Numbered from the stretch's first letter, positions 1 to 9,186 are shown. The stretch is 64,000 nt of DNA from Vibrio campbellii CAIM 519 = NBRC 15631 = ATCC 25920 (GCF_002163755.1 NZ_CP015864.1:1364001-1428000), one strand, 5' to 3'. The notes: a model not told the origin generated them from the letters alone. Numbers and translations: made by a program.

Positions 1-783
1 TCTGGCGCATTTGCTGAAGGCTTAACCCAAGGCTACATGACAATGGACGCGCTAGGCTCTATAGGTTTTGGTTGGATTATTTTCCGTGCGATTCGCAGCA
101 TGGGGGTAGATTGTCCGAAAGCCACCGCAAAATACACGCTAATCGCCGCTTTGATGTACGCGGTTGCGATGGCATTTGTTTACATCTCATTGGCTTACAT
201 TGGCTCGACGAGCTCATACTTAGGTTCTGAATTCAGTAACGGTGGCGATATCCTAACGGCGTTCACCTTCAACCACTTTGGTGCGTTTGGTTCACTATTG
301 CTAGGTGCCGTAATGGTATTGGCTTGTTTGACTACTGCTATCGGCGTAACCACTGCAGGTAGTGAGTTTTACGATAATACTTTCAGCAAAGTGAACTACA
401 AAGGCTGCGTTATTACGACCATGGTGTTGGCAGGTTTGATTGCTAACGTAGGTCTGGAGCAACTATTGGCTATCACATTGCCTGCGGTTGTGGTGCTTCA
501 CCCAGTGGCGATTGCATTGATGATCATGGCACCCGTGCGCAACAAGATGTCACAGTTCATGGTGGTAGCGACGGCGTTCACTGCTCTAGTGTTTGGTTGT
601 GTTGATGCGCTGCACATCCTAGGTTACATGCCAGAAGCGGCAAACCAATGGTTAGACAGCAACATGCCGCTGTACCACTACTTTGCAAGTTGGATTGTTC
701 CGACGATCGCTATGGTGGTTGTGGGCGTAGTATTTACCCGCAAGGCAAGCCAACAAAAAGCCGAGTTGGTGAACCAAGCCTAG
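1..783 (+). CDS. brnQ: Branched-chain amino acid carrier BrnQ (5' end outside window)
   Basis: Cytoplasmic-membrane symporter of the LIVCS family that imports leucine, isoleucine and valine with a cation. The open frame runs in from base 1, so only about the last 260 residues are present. The visible part starts in the conserved segment around GLTQGYMTMDALGSIGFG, where BrnQ proteins read QGYLTMDALG, and continues through several strongly hydrophobic helices to a short basic tail ending at the TAG at 781-783. The ATG at 37 is an internal methionine, not the start. A strong hairpin terminator follows at once. Family assignment is firm; substrate preference among branched-chain residues is inferred from the family. 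Confidence 0.9.
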   Translation, partial: SGAFAEGLTQGYMTMDALGSIGFGWIIFRAIRSMGVDCPKATAKYTLIAALMYAVAMAFVYISLAYIGSTSSYLGSEFSNGGDILTAFTFNHFGAFGSLLLGAVMVLACLTTAIGVTTAGSEFYDNTFSKVNYKGCVITTMVLAGLIANVGLEQLLAITLPAVVVLHPVAIALMIMAPVRNKMSQFMVVATAFTALVFGCVDALHILGYMPEAANQWLDSNMPLYHYFASWIVPTIAMVVVGVVFTRKASQQKAELVNQA

Positions 784-817
784 ATCGGCAAGTACCTTAA
801 CAAATAAGTACCTCAAC

Positions 818-849
818 AAAAAACGGCTTCCTAAGTAAAGCCGTTTTTT
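818..849. terminator. Bidirectional rho-independent terminator between brnQ and dctD
   Basis: A-run, then the stem AAACGGCTT / AAGCCGTTT with a short loop, then a T-run. It has A and T tracts on both sides, so it can end the rightward brnQ transcript and the leftward dctD-like transcript. Confidence 0.85.
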
Positions 850-2199
850 CTACGTGTAATCAGAGCGATTCAACCCAAACTTCTGCATCTTTTGGTTGAG
901 GGTTCGGCGTGGTAAATCTAATTCGACCATCACATCCGTAATTCTTCCTTGGTTTCGAACTAACGAATCATGTAGCACCTTGCGTTCAAAATTATGCAGC
1001 TGAATCACCAACGGCACCCCTGCATGTGTCTCTTCGTTTGTCGAGGAAGGGCGACTAGAGAGAATTTCCATAACCGAAATGGTGTTGTCTAACGCGAACC
1101 TTATGGCCACGTTTCGTAGTTCCCGCACATTGCCCGGCCACGCATAAGCAAGAATGGCTTTTCTATCGGCTTCACTCACAGGCCGGCAGTTTGGGTTGTT
1201 CTTCAAGGTGAAATGTTCGAATAAGATCAATGCGTCTTCTTCACGCTCTCTCAGTGGCGGTAGATAGATCTGCGCCACATTAAGGCGATAATATAAATCC
1301 TGACGAAAGTCGTCATGATCATTGAGATCTTCTTTCGCCGCCGCGATCACCCGTAAATCAACAGAGATTTGTTGGTTGCCACCGACTCGCTCTATGGTGT
1401 GTTCTTGAAGAGCGCGCAATACTTTCACTTGCATTGACAGGGGCATACTTTCTACTTCATCAAAAAACAAGGTGCCCTTATCTGCGTATTCAAGTTTACC
1501 AATGCGCTTTTTGGCCGCGCCGGTAAATGCACCAGCTTCATGGCCAAATAATTCGCTCTCGAACAGCGTTTCAGGAATTGCGCCACAGTTGATAGGCACA
1601 AAGTGATAGGATCTCCGTTGGCTCTCATTATGCAAACTGGTGGCCACCAGCTCTTTACCACAACCTGTTTCACCATAAATGATCACGTTAGTATCAATTC
1701 GCGCTAGCTTGGCAACTTGCTCCCTTAGTTTTTGCATCACTTTGCTTCGCCCAACCAACACTTCTTCTAAGCCGCTGATGCGAGAAAGATACTCCTGACG
1801 ATCTTGAGTAGAAGTTTGTGCGCGATAATTCTCAACGGCCTCAGTCACGCGTTGAGATAGACGCTCTGGCAGGAAAGGCTTCTCAACAAAATCAAACGCA
1901 CCGCGTTGTAAAGCACCAACGGCCATATCGACATCACCGTGGCCAGTGATCAAAATAATCGGAGTTTGAATGTGGTTGGCAATCAGGCTTTCTAGTATCG
2001 ATAAACCGTCGATGTCTGGTAGGCGAACATCACTCACAATGGCATCAAATTCTTGGCTAAGAATGGCGGCTTTGCCCTCTTCCCCCAGACTGAATGCCGA
2101 TACATCAAATCCCGCCAGCTGTAACCATTGGCTAGTTGCCTGACGAACAATATCGTCGTCTTCGATAAGTGCAATTTTAGGGGAGTCGTTAAAAGCCAT
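850..2199 (-). CDS. dctD: DctD-like sigma-54-dependent response regulator
   Basis: NtrC-family activator of sigma-54 promoters. Residues 1-125 are a receiver domain with acidic pocket D14-D16, phospho-acceptor D57 and K107. A central AAA+ domain (about 147-370) has the Walker A GETGCGKE, the sigma-54 contact loop GAFTGA and the Walker B LFFDE. The C-terminus is a Fis-type helix-turn-helix. Its 449 residues are normal for DctD. It lies head to head with a DctB-like kinase at 2374, so the two probably form one system sensing C4-dicarboxylates or a similar ligand. In most bacteria dctB and dctD are co-transcribed; here they diverge and no dctPQM transporter is in the window, so the target is unknown. 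The start lacks an obvious Shine-Dalgarno. Confidence 0.85.
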   Translation of the reverse strand: MAFNDSPKIALIEDDDIVRQATSQWLQLAGFDVSAFSLGEEGKAAILSQEFDAIVSDVRLPDIDGLSILESLIANHIQTPIILITGHGDVDMAVGALQRGAFDFVEKPFLPERLSQRVTEAVENYRAQTSTQDRQEYLSRISGLEEVLVGRSKVMQKLREQVAKLARIDTNVIIYGETGCGKELVATSLHNESQRRSYHFVPINCGAIPETLFESELFGHEAGAFTGAAKKRIGKLEYADKGTLFFDEVESMPLSMQVKVLRALQEHTIERVGGNQQISVDLRVIAAAKEDLNDHDDFRQDLYYRLNVAQIYLPPLREREEDALILFEHFTLKNNPNCRPVSEADRKAILAYAWPGNVRELRNVAIRFALDNTISVMEILSSRPSSTNEETHAGVPLVIQLHNFERKVLHDSLVRNQGRITDVMVELDLPRRTLNQKMQKFGLNRSDYT

Positions 2200-2373
2200 A
2201 CGTTACTGCCTGATTTATAAGTATAGGAATTCATCGTGGTGTGCTAACGGTAGCAAAAACCACTGTGGAGGAAAGGAGCTAGATCTCACTTCTTGCTTAC
2301 AAGTCTTTAACATCCAAACGGTTAGGCGCACTCTTTCATAGTCGAAAAAGATCAATACCATTATGGGGTCGGT

Positions 2374-4434
2374 ATGCAGCGTAGAAGAATTGGCAAAACA
2401 TGGCTTGTAGTCGCACTTGCATCCATGCTGATTTTGTCTTGCTATATCGCCAGTCGAGAGGTTGCTCGTCAATGGTTGAGTGTCGAGACTCAAAACGAAG
2501 CTCAACAAAAGTTGCTCGACTATATCGGTGAAGTTCGCCGGGCTCTTAAACGCTTCTATCACCTGCCATACCTTGTGACCAATAACCCGGAAACCATTGC
2601 GTTTGTAAAAGGGAATCTAACTTATTACGAGCCGCTACAAACCCAACTGACTCAACTGGATAAAGCCGCTAACACAGAAGGTTGGCTGATCCTGTCTAAC
2701 TCTGGCGAGGTATTGGTATCGAGTTTAATCGAAGAGCGCTTTAGCCTGTCTGACCGAAAAGCGATTGTGGAACAAATTCACAATCAAGCTGGTGGTGTCT
2801 CTTTGGTGAACAAAACCAAAGGCTCCAGCCCGCTTTATTATTTGGCCGCTCCTATCTATGACGGCTTGAATATCGCTGGCATTGTGGTAGTACAAATCAA
2901 CCTGAGCCTATTGACTGAGCAAACCATTACCAGTCAAGACATCATCACATTGCAAAATCGCCAGCAGCGTTTCTTCCTATCGAGCAGCCCAGTCTATAAC
3001 GCAGACTGGTTTAACGAACCGAACAACACAGTCCAGTTAGAAACTCAGCGCTTATACGACAACACCAATATCAGAGCATGGACACTCAACCATCAACGCT
3101 ATTTTGCACATACCGTGAAGCTGGATGACTTGAATTGGTACGTCAGCTACCTCACCCCTTCCAAACCGATTCAACAAACTATTAATGTGATTGGTTGGAG
3201 CGTAGCGGCGCTGCTCCTATTGATCGTCTTGCTTGTCATCATTGGCTTGCAACGTCGCCAAAAACACATCAACCAACAACGGATTCAAGCCCTTTTGGAA
3301 GAGTCCCAACGCCGCTTGAAGCAAATGATCAATAAGACTCACGTTGGTTTGTTATTGATTGACGAACAAGGGCAACTGTTTGACCTCAACCCGATGGCGA
3401 AGCGTTTGTTTTGTTTGCCAGAGAGCGTTAATCGACACACTTTTGCTTGGGAGCTATTTGATGCCGGTAACCCAAATTCCACCACTCTCAAGTTACTTAA
3501 AGATCTACCTAAACATAAAGAGCTCGCAGAGATCAGCACGGTCGAAACCATCGCCAAAAGGAGTGATGGCAGCGTCTTCCCTGTTCTGTTCTCCCTGACC
3601 AGTTTCCCTTGGCATGGCGAGCAGTATTTCCTTGCAACGATCATAGACATCAGTAAGCGGAAAAAAGCCGAGCAATCACTACAACAGGTCAACCAAGAAC
3701 TGGCACAACGTGTAGAAGAGCGAACTCAAGCGCTGAAAGAAGCACAAAGCCAGTTAATTGAATCGAGCAAAATGGCAGCCTTAGGTCGTATGTCGAGCGC
3801 GATCACTCATGAACTTAATCAGCCGCTAACGGGCTTGCGTACTCTGCTCACCACTAATGAGCTATTGGCTGAACGAGGTGAAACCGACATGATGAAAGCC
3901 AATAACGTCTTGGTACAGAAACTGATTGATCGCATGGCAAGCATGACCAGTCAGCTAAAAACGTTCGCTTACAACAAACCACAATGTTTACAAGCGATTT
4001 CCCTTACCTCTGCACTCGAAGAAACATTGCGTGTTTACCAATCTCAACTAGACAAGGTGGATGTACGGGTCCGTGTTCCTCGAAATTTAAACAAGATCAT
4101 GGGAGAAGAACAACGACTGCTGCAGGTGCTTGGCAACCTTGTATCGAACGCATTGGATGCGATGGGCAACACCACTAATCCTCAGCTCAACTTGATCGTC
4201 AATCCAACGGCAAATCAGGTAGAACTAACGGTGAGTGACAATGGCTGCGGCGTCTCAGATGAGATGCTCGAATCGATGTTTGAACCCTTCCAAACCTCAA
4301 AGAAAATTGGTGAGGGGCTAGGGCTGGGTTTAGCGATTACGGCCAACAATATGCGTGATATGAATGGACAAGTTACCGTGCACAAGAATGAACAAAATGG
4401 ACTGACTTTCACTTTATTGTTCAAATCAGCTTAA
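2374..4434 (+). CDS. dctB: DctB-like membrane sensor histidine kinase
   Basis: Sensor kinase of 686 residues. A first transmembrane helix lies at about 9-28, followed by a periplasmic double-PAS-type sensing region of about 240 residues that includes the DctB-like phrase RFYHLPYLV, then a second helix at about 275-295. The cytoplasmic part holds a PAS domain (about 310-430), a coiled coil, a HisKA box with H479 in HELNQPL, and an HATPase domain with the N box NALDAM, DNGCG and GLGLGLAI. The cytoplasmic PAS insert makes it longer than classical DctB (about 600 residues). It should phosphorylate the divergently encoded regulator at 850-2199. The ligand is inferred from family resemblance only. 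Confidence 0.83.
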   Translation: MQRRRIGKTWLVVALASMLILSCYIASREVARQWLSVETQNEAQQKLLDYIGEVRRALKRFYHLPYLVTNNPETIAFVKGNLTYYEPLQTQLTQLDKAANTEGWLILSNSGEVLVSSLIEERFSLSDRKAIVEQIHNQAGGVSLVNKTKGSSPLYYLAAPIYDGLNIAGIVVVQINLSLLTEQTITSQDIITLQNRQQRFFLSSSPVYNADWFNEPNNTVQLETQRLYDNTNIRAWTLNHQRYFAHTVKLDDLNWYVSYLTPSKPIQQTINVIGWSVAALLLLIVLLVIIGLQRRQKHINQQRIQALLEESQRRLKQMINKTHVGLLLIDEQGQLFDLNPMAKRLFCLPESVNRHTFAWELFDAGNPNSTTLKLLKDLPKHKELAEISTVETIAKRSDGSVFPVLFSLTSFPWHGEQYFLATIIDISKRKKAEQSLQQVNQELAQRVEERTQALKEAQSQLIESSKMAALGRMSSAITHELNQPLTGLRTLLTTNELLAERGETDMMKANNVLVQKLIDRMASMTSQLKTFAYNKPQCLQAISLTSALEETLRVYQSQLDKVDVRVRVPRNLNKIMGEEQRLLQVLGNLVSNALDAMGNTTNPQLNLIVNPTANQVELTVSDNGCGVSDEMLESMFEPFQTSKKIGEGLGLGLAITANNMRDMNGQVTVHKNEQNGLTFTLLFKSA

Positions 4435-4581
4435 GTCGGTATTGATTACAAAATCATCATCAGAACTCGGTATCTCCCACCGTTTGAGAAAAACACGATC
4501 TTGATACAAGAATCTCACCTTGACCTACACTATTCTCAAACACAGAAAACACATACTGCAAAACAATAAAGAGTGAGAAAC

Positions 4582-5973
4582 ATGATTACGTTTCCTGAAC
4601 ATTTTCTTTGGGGCGGTGCAATTGCTGCAAACCAAGTAGAAGGGTCGTACAACCTTGGGGGTAAAGGGTTATCGACGTCAGACATGCTGCCAAACGGTAT
4701 TTTGAGTCCGCATCAAACCCGTGAAGAACGAACGCCGGGTATCAAAGACGTGGCGATCGACTTCTACAATCGCTACCCAGAAGACATTGCGCTATTCAAA
4801 GAGATGGGCTTTAACTGCCTGCGTCTGTCTTTGGCATGGAGCCGCATCTTCCCGAACGGCGACGAACTTGAACCTAACGAAGAAGGTTTGGCGTTCTACG
4901 ATAAAATTTTTGATGAACTGGCGAAGCACGATATCCAACCTTTCATAACCTTATCTCACTACGAAATGCCTTACGCACTGGTCGAGAACTACGGTGGTTG
5001 GGGCGATCGTCGCGTGATCGAATTCTTCGAGCGTTATGCTCGCACCGTGCTTGAACGCTACAAAGACAAAGTGAAGCTGTGGTTAACGTTCAACGAAATC
5101 AATATGTCTCTGCATGCGCCATTTACTGGTGTTGGTTTGCAAGAAGACGCTAGCGAACAAGAGATTTACCAAGCGATTCACCACCAGTTAGTGGCAAATG
5201 CGAAAGCGGTAAAACTGTGTCAGCAAATCGTACCGAACGGCAAGATTGGTAACATGCTGCTTGGCGCGATCAACTACCCATACACCTGTAACCCTGATGA
5301 CGTGCTGGCAGCAATACAAGAAAACAACAAATGGTTGTTCTTCGGTGATGTACAAACTCGTGGTCAGTATCCTGGCTATATGAAGCGTTACTTCCGCGAA
5401 AATGGCATTGAAATTCAGATGGAAGCAGGTGACTTAGAAGAGATCGCATCGGCAAGTGTCGACTTCATCTCATTCAGCTACTACGCAAGTGGCTGTGCGA
5501 GTGCAGACCCAAAACAGAAAGAAGTAGGTAACATCGTCGATAGCGTACCAAACCCATATCTTGAGAAGAGCCAATGGGGTTGGTTGATCGATCCAAAAGG
5601 CCTGCGAGTTTTGTTGAACTTCCTTCACGATCGCTACCAAAAGCCACTGTTCGTCGTAGAAAACGGCTTAGGTGCACGTGATGAAATCGATGAAAACGGT
5701 GAGATTCAAGATGATTACCGCATCGCTTACTTGAACGATCACCTTGTGCAAGCACACGAAGCGATTCTTGATGGTGTTGAGTTGATGGGCTTCACTAGCT
5801 GGGGACCAATCGATTTAGTCGCAAACTCAACCGCTGAAATGAGCAAGCGTTACGGTTACATCTACGTTGATCGCCACAACGATGGCCAAGGTACGTTAGA
5901 ACGTAAACGTAAGCAGAGCTTCTTCTGGTATCAAGATGTCATTCGCACTGCAGGCGGTTCTCTCAAAAGCTAG
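4582..5973 (+). CDS. bglA: 6-phospho-beta-glucosidase, GH1 family (BglA type)
   Basis: Cytoplasmic glycoside hydrolase family 1 enzyme of 463 residues, expected to split phosphorylated beta-glucosides delivered by a PTS. The acid/base glutamate is E172 in TFNEIN and the nucleophile is E360 in VVENG. The C-terminal stretch with NSTAEMSKRYGYIYVD is the pattern of 6-phospho-beta-glucosidases, where Ser, Lys and Tyr hold the sugar phosphate, rather than of plain beta-glucosidases. The ATG at 4582 is preferred over the GTG at 4573 because AAAGAG lies 8 bases before it. No PTS permease or antiterminator is adjacent, so its substrate supply must be encoded elsewhere. Confidence 0.88.
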   Translation: MITFPEHFLWGGAIAANQVEGSYNLGGKGLSTSDMLPNGILSPHQTREERTPGIKDVAIDFYNRYPEDIALFKEMGFNCLRLSLAWSRIFPNGDELEPNEEGLAFYDKIFDELAKHDIQPFITLSHYEMPYALVENYGGWGDRRVIEFFERYARTVLERYKDKVKLWLTFNEINMSLHAPFTGVGLQEDASEQEIYQAIHHQLVANAKAVKLCQQIVPNGKIGNMLLGAINYPYTCNPDDVLAAIQENNKWLFFGDVQTRGQYPGYMKRYFRENGIEIQMEAGDLEEIASASVDFISFSYYASGCASADPKQKEVGNIVDSVPNPYLEKSQWGWLIDPKGLRVLLNFLHDRYQKPLFVVENGLGARDEIDENGEIQDDYRIAYLNDHLVQAHEAILDGVELMGFTSWGPIDLVANSTAEMSKRYGYIYVDRHNDGQGTLERKRKQSFFWYQDVIRTAGGSLKS

Positions 5974-6002
5974 TTTTAGTAAGCAACTCATCAGAAACAA
6001 CA

Positions 6003-6026
6003 AAGCCCTGCAAACGCAGGGCTTCT
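6003..6026. terminator. Hairpin terminator between convergent bglA and phoX
   Basis: Inverted repeat AAGCCCTGC / GCAGGGCTT with a four-base loop between two convergent genes. The T tracts on either side are modest. Confidence 0.7.
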
Positions 6027-6060
6027 CTTATTCCCGATATTCAGTCGTACAACCTAGTGG

Positions 6061-8097
6061 CTACACACCAATTTCACCACCGTCTTCACGACGAATAACC
6101 ACCGTTGCTGCACGTGGGCGCAGTGTCATCCCCGCTGGTGTCTCTTCCGCAGCATTGTCGCTATAAGGCCAGTTACCTGGGTGCTGAATGTTCACGAACA
6201 AAGACTTGTAATCTGGGCTGATGGTAAATCCTGTCACTTCACAGCCGTTAGGACCAACAAAGAAACGCTTCAGCTCAGCTTGGTTTTCTACGCCGATCAC
6301 TTCTTGCGTGCCGTTTTCATCCGTCAGCTTTGAAGGTACAACCGCAAGCATTTGGTCATTAGTGTAAGACGTCACTTCATCTGCACCGTTATCCGTTTGA
6401 ATCCACAGAATGCCACGAGGGTCAAACGCTAAGCCGTCTGGGCTCGCAAATTGGTTGAGCTCGGTCAAGCTAGAACGGTTAGTGTCCGCATCACCGTTTG
6501 CTGGAGAACCAAACACGAAGATATCCCACGTGAAGTCTGTTGCCGCTTCGCCTTCGTCCCAGCGAATTACATGACCAAACTTGTTGTTCAAACGTGGGTT
6601 TGCAGGGTTAGTTTCCTCTGTGCGCTTGGTGTTGTTCGTTAACGTCAGGTAAACCGAGCCTGTGAATGGATCCACGGTACACCACTCTGGGCGATCCATT
6701 GGCGTCGCACCAACGAGGTCGGCTGCGCCCGCCGTATTGAGGATGATTTCTGCCAACGAATTGAAGCTATCTGCCAAAGTGCCACCAGAAACTGTCGTAC
6801 TATCTAGTGTCAGTGGCAACCAAGTACCAGAGCTGTCTTCGTTGAAGCGCGCCACATACAGTGTGCCTTCATCCATATATTTATCGCCCGTTGCCAAACG
6901 GTTTGCTGGATTAGTATCTGCTGGATCCCACACTGCCGCTGACTCAAATTTGTATAGGTACTCAAAGCGAGAGTCGTGGCCAGAGTAAAAGACCACAGGC
7001 TTACCTTCTTCAAGCTTACCGAAAGTACAACCTTCGTGACGGAAGCGACCTAGTGCAGTACGCTTCTTAGCACGTGAGTTTTGCGTGTAAGGGTCGATCT
7101 CAACGATGTAACCATGGCCGTTCGCTTCATTACGGTAATCATCTAATGCACTTGCGCCCGTAGGCTCAACATTGAAGCGCGTAAACTCGTCCAAACGTTC
7201 TTCAGCGTTGCCCGCCAACGTTTCCCATAAGTAGCGAGTGCGTTCATCATCTACACCAATACGATCTTGCTCTTCAGTGCGAACTCCTGCGTTGACGAAG
7301 TAGCCCGGCCAGTTCTCTTCACACGTTAGGTACGTGCCCCAAGGCGAGAAACCATTACCACAGTTGTTCAGTGTGCCACGTGCTTGGCTGCCATCTTGAG
7401 AGAAGCGAGTCACAGTCAATTCTGTATTTGCCACAGGACCAGATAAGTCCATAACTGTCGCGCCAGTGTAACGGCGGTTTAGTGGATCGGTATCCACCAG
7501 CTTCCACATGTTGTCTTCAAGTTGAACGCGAACCACGGATACACCGTGCGCGTTAATTTCTTTACGAACTTCGTCGACGATAGTACGCACGCCGCCCACA
7601 ACGGTTGGACCGCTAGGATGCAATGCTGAAGTATCAATGTACTCGTGGTTAATACACAACAAGCCATCAGTATCACTGTCATTTAGTGAGAAGAAATGCA
7701 TGCCGTCATGATGCATACCAAGCGCATTGAGCTGATCAGCACTCGTATTGCTGCCATCGTCTTTCCAAGCATTACCTTGTGCATTTAGAGGTGTGCCCCA
7801 AGGTACCAAAACTTGTGCGACATAACCTTGCGGAATCGAAACTGCATCCGTCAGAGAGCCCGGAATAGAATCAAAATTCAATACTGCGCTAGACACGTTA
7901 GACCCATTGCCAGCTGAAGTGCCAGAGCTAGAATCGTTGCACCCAGATAAGCCAAACGCACCAAAAGCGGTCATCGCACTGATACCTAGGCCACCTTTTA
8001 GGATACTGCGTCGAGATAGGCTCGCTTCAAGTACTTCTTCAAAAGGCTTGTTATTACTCTGGTTGTAACGCGTCGCGTCGAAGGTTTCCTTACTCAT
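6061..8097 (-). CDS. phoX: PhoX-family alkaline phosphatase, Tat-exported lipoprotein-like
   Basis: Member of the PhoX (DUF839) family: calcium- and iron-dependent phosphatases that release phosphate from organic esters outside the cytoplasm. The N-terminus carries a twin-arginine motif SRRSILKG (residues 28-35), then a hydrophobic stretch ending in LSGC (Cys53), which fits a lipobox, so the mature protein may be lipid-anchored. Family landmarks seen include CEENWPGYF, FRHEGCTFG, YSGHDSRFEYLYKF and FDPRGILW. Length 678 is typical. It is a single-gene unit convergent with bglA. The upstream DNA has one good PhoB half-site (CTGTCAC at 8174-8180 read on the minus strand) but no convincing second half, so phosphate control is plausible and unproven. 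Confidence 0.88.
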   Translation of the reverse strand: MSKETFDATRYNQSNNKPFEEVLEASLSRRSILKGGLGISAMTAFGAFGLSGCNDSSSGTSAGNGSNVSSAVLNFDSIPGSLTDAVSIPQGYVAQVLVPWGTPLNAQGNAWKDDGSNTSADQLNALGMHHDGMHFFSLNDSDTDGLLCINHEYIDTSALHPSGPTVVGGVRTIVDEVRKEINAHGVSVVRVQLEDNMWKLVDTDPLNRRYTGATVMDLSGPVANTELTVTRFSQDGSQARGTLNNCGNGFSPWGTYLTCEENWPGYFVNAGVRTEEQDRIGVDDERTRYLWETLAGNAEERLDEFTRFNVEPTGASALDDYRNEANGHGYIVEIDPYTQNSRAKKRTALGRFRHEGCTFGKLEEGKPVVFYSGHDSRFEYLYKFESAAVWDPADTNPANRLATGDKYMDEGTLYVARFNEDSSGTWLPLTLDSTTVSGGTLADSFNSLAEIILNTAGAADLVGATPMDRPEWCTVDPFTGSVYLTLTNNTKRTEETNPANPRLNNKFGHVIRWDEGEAATDFTWDIFVFGSPANGDADTNRSSLTELNQFASPDGLAFDPRGILWIQTDNGADEVTSYTNDQMLAVVPSKLTDENGTQEVIGVENQAELKRFFVGPNGCEVTGFTISPDYKSLFVNIQHPGNWPYSDNAAEETPAGMTLRPRAATVVIRREDGGEIGV

Positions 8098-8316
8098 GGT
8101 GTTGCTTTCCTAGTGTTAGGTTGAATTATAAGTTTGTTAATTATCAAGCGAGAGGAAGTTTGGAAGAGAAAAGTGACAGAAGTAGTCCATCTTTATGAAC
8201 TTTGTGTTTAGAAAATGTTATAAAGCACCCATCTATTCTATGTACTCCCGATTTTGCTTGGGCAAAGCCTGTTTTGGGGGTATAAGGTGTACTCAAATCA
8301 TCCACGAGAGATAATC

Positions 8317-8655
8317 ATGAAACTAGATAAAATCGATAACAAAAATCGTCGTCTACGCAAAAAGCTATTCCTAGGTGAATTCGCAATCCTAGGTTTTGAA
8401 ATCAGCTGTGAAACAGACATCAACGACTTCGATCGTTACGATGCATTCGTTGATGAGTTTATCGACTATATTGATGGTCTAAACCTATGCTTTGGCGGCG
8501 GTGGTCTAGAGCTGTTTGAAGGCTTCCTATGTTCAACAGAGCGTTACGAAAGCGCAACTGAAGAACAGAAAGCGCAAGTTTTGGCTTGGCTACAAGCTCG
8601 CCCAGAAGTAAGCAGCGCAAAAGCTGGCGACTTGGTTGACGCAAACTACCTGTAA
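8317..8655 (+). CDS. yggL: YggL family ribosome-associated protein
   Basis: Small DUF469 protein (112 residues) matching E. coli YggL, a protein reported to associate with the 50S subunit and assembly. Recognisable segments are the basic start NRRLRKKL, then GEFAILGFEISC, and the glycine-rich LCFGGGGLELFEGF. The ATG at 8317 is chosen because it follows GAGAG and matches the usual family start; an upstream in-frame ATG at 8254 would add 21 unconserved residues. It stands alone, ahead of a strong UUCG-loop terminator. Confidence 0.9.
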   Translation: MKLDKIDNKNRRLRKKLFLGEFAILGFEISCETDINDFDRYDAFVDEFIDYIDGLNLCFGGGGLELFEGFLCSTERYESATEEQKAQVLAWLQARPEVSSAKAGDLVDANYL

Positions 8656-8698
8656 TTGCGGAATCACTCTGTAACACAGGGTTGAGCAAGTAATAGAG

Positions 8699-8725
8699 AA
8701 AGCTGGTCTTCGGACTGGCTTTTTT
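8699..8725 (+). terminator. Rho-independent terminator of yggL
   Basis: AAGCTGGTC-TTCG-GACTGGCTT pairs over nine bases (two G-U) with a stable UUCG tetraloop and is followed by six T. Confidence 0.9.
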
Positions 8726-8836
8726 GCATTTAAGGCGATGGTTTTGTGCTGAGATGTTGAATCTAGAAAGAGTGGAACGTTTGGTTGTTTTGGAAGCTTA
8801 GAGTCTTGGAAAGTATGGATGTGCCAGATAATTTTA

Positions 8837-8878
8837 GAGCTGGCATGTTATGGAAGGTAATTCGTCCATTGCCAGCTC
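8837..8878. repeat. Inverted repeat downstream of the 28-codon ORF
   Basis: Perfect nine-base arms GAGCTGGCA / TGCCAGCTC around a 24-base loop that contains a smaller TGGA/TCCA pairing. There is no T-run on either side, so it is not a classic terminator. It lies just beyond the end of the minus-strand small ORF and may be a 3' stabilising stem. Confidence 0.5.
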
Positions 8879-8898
8879 AGTGTCACGAGTGTGGTTAA

Positions 8899-8985
8899 CT
8901 ATGCTTTTTTGGTAGCGTCAGTTTTTGTGTCTTTCCAGTATTGAATACGTACACGATGCAACTGTGCTCTTCTCATCTTTTTCAT
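8899..8985 (-). CDS. Candidate 28-residue basic small protein
   Basis: Reading leftward, GGGAG stands 6 bases before an ATG at 8985, which opens a 28-codon frame starting MKKMRRAQLHRVRIQYW and ending in a Lys-rich tail before TAG at 8899. The product is very basic (Lys/Arg/His rich) with one Trp, so it might bind nucleic acid or ribosomes; that is inference. A CRP-like site and a hairpin-containing leader lie upstream. I do not recognise the family. Against it: a frame this short can occur by chance, and no promoter stronger than a CRP-dependent one is visible. Confidence 0.5.
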   Translation of the reverse strand: MKKMRRAQLHRVRIQYWKDTKTDATKKA

Positions 8986-9044
8986 AGCAATCTCCCTCAT
9001 TTATATAGGTAGCGCTCATCATGAGCTTATTGTCTAAGGTTGTT

Positions 9045-9067
9045 TCCCCTTCAATCTATCGGGGAAC
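9045..9067 (-). other. Leader hairpin of the small-ORF transcript
   Basis: TTCCCC and GGGGAA arms enclose an 11-base loop in the presumed 5' leader of the 28-codon ORF. A second palindrome GCTCATGATGAGC lies nearer the ORF, at about 9013-9025. Confidence 0.4.
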
Positions 9068-9078
9068 GAATAAATTAA

Positions 9079-9096
9079 CCGTGATTGATTTCACAA
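9079..9096. promoter_or_regulatory. Candidate CRP-cAMP binding site
   Basis: Read leftward, TGTGAAATCAATCACG matches the CRP consensus TGTGA-N6-TCACA at nine of ten conserved bases. It is centred about 100 bases before the 28-codon ORF, a sensible distance for a CRP-activated promoter with a leader. Confidence 0.55.
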
Positions 9097-9186
9097 CATA
9101 ATGACAAAACACGACGCGTTACAGTCAATTTTTGAACAGTTCGACTGTGTTTTATCGTATGGCAAGGGTCAACCTATCCACTGAAT

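Noticed and set aside
2215..2562. Minus-strand frame of 115 codons over the start of dctB
   Set aside because: Overlaps the clear N-terminus of the DctB-like kinase and has no recognisable features.
5474..5755. Minus-strand frame of 93 codons
   Set aside because: Antisense shadow inside the 6-phospho-beta-glucosidase gene.
8160..8200. Full Pho box upstream of phoX
   Set aside because: One CTGTCAC half-site is seen but the expected second repeat 11 bases on is poor.
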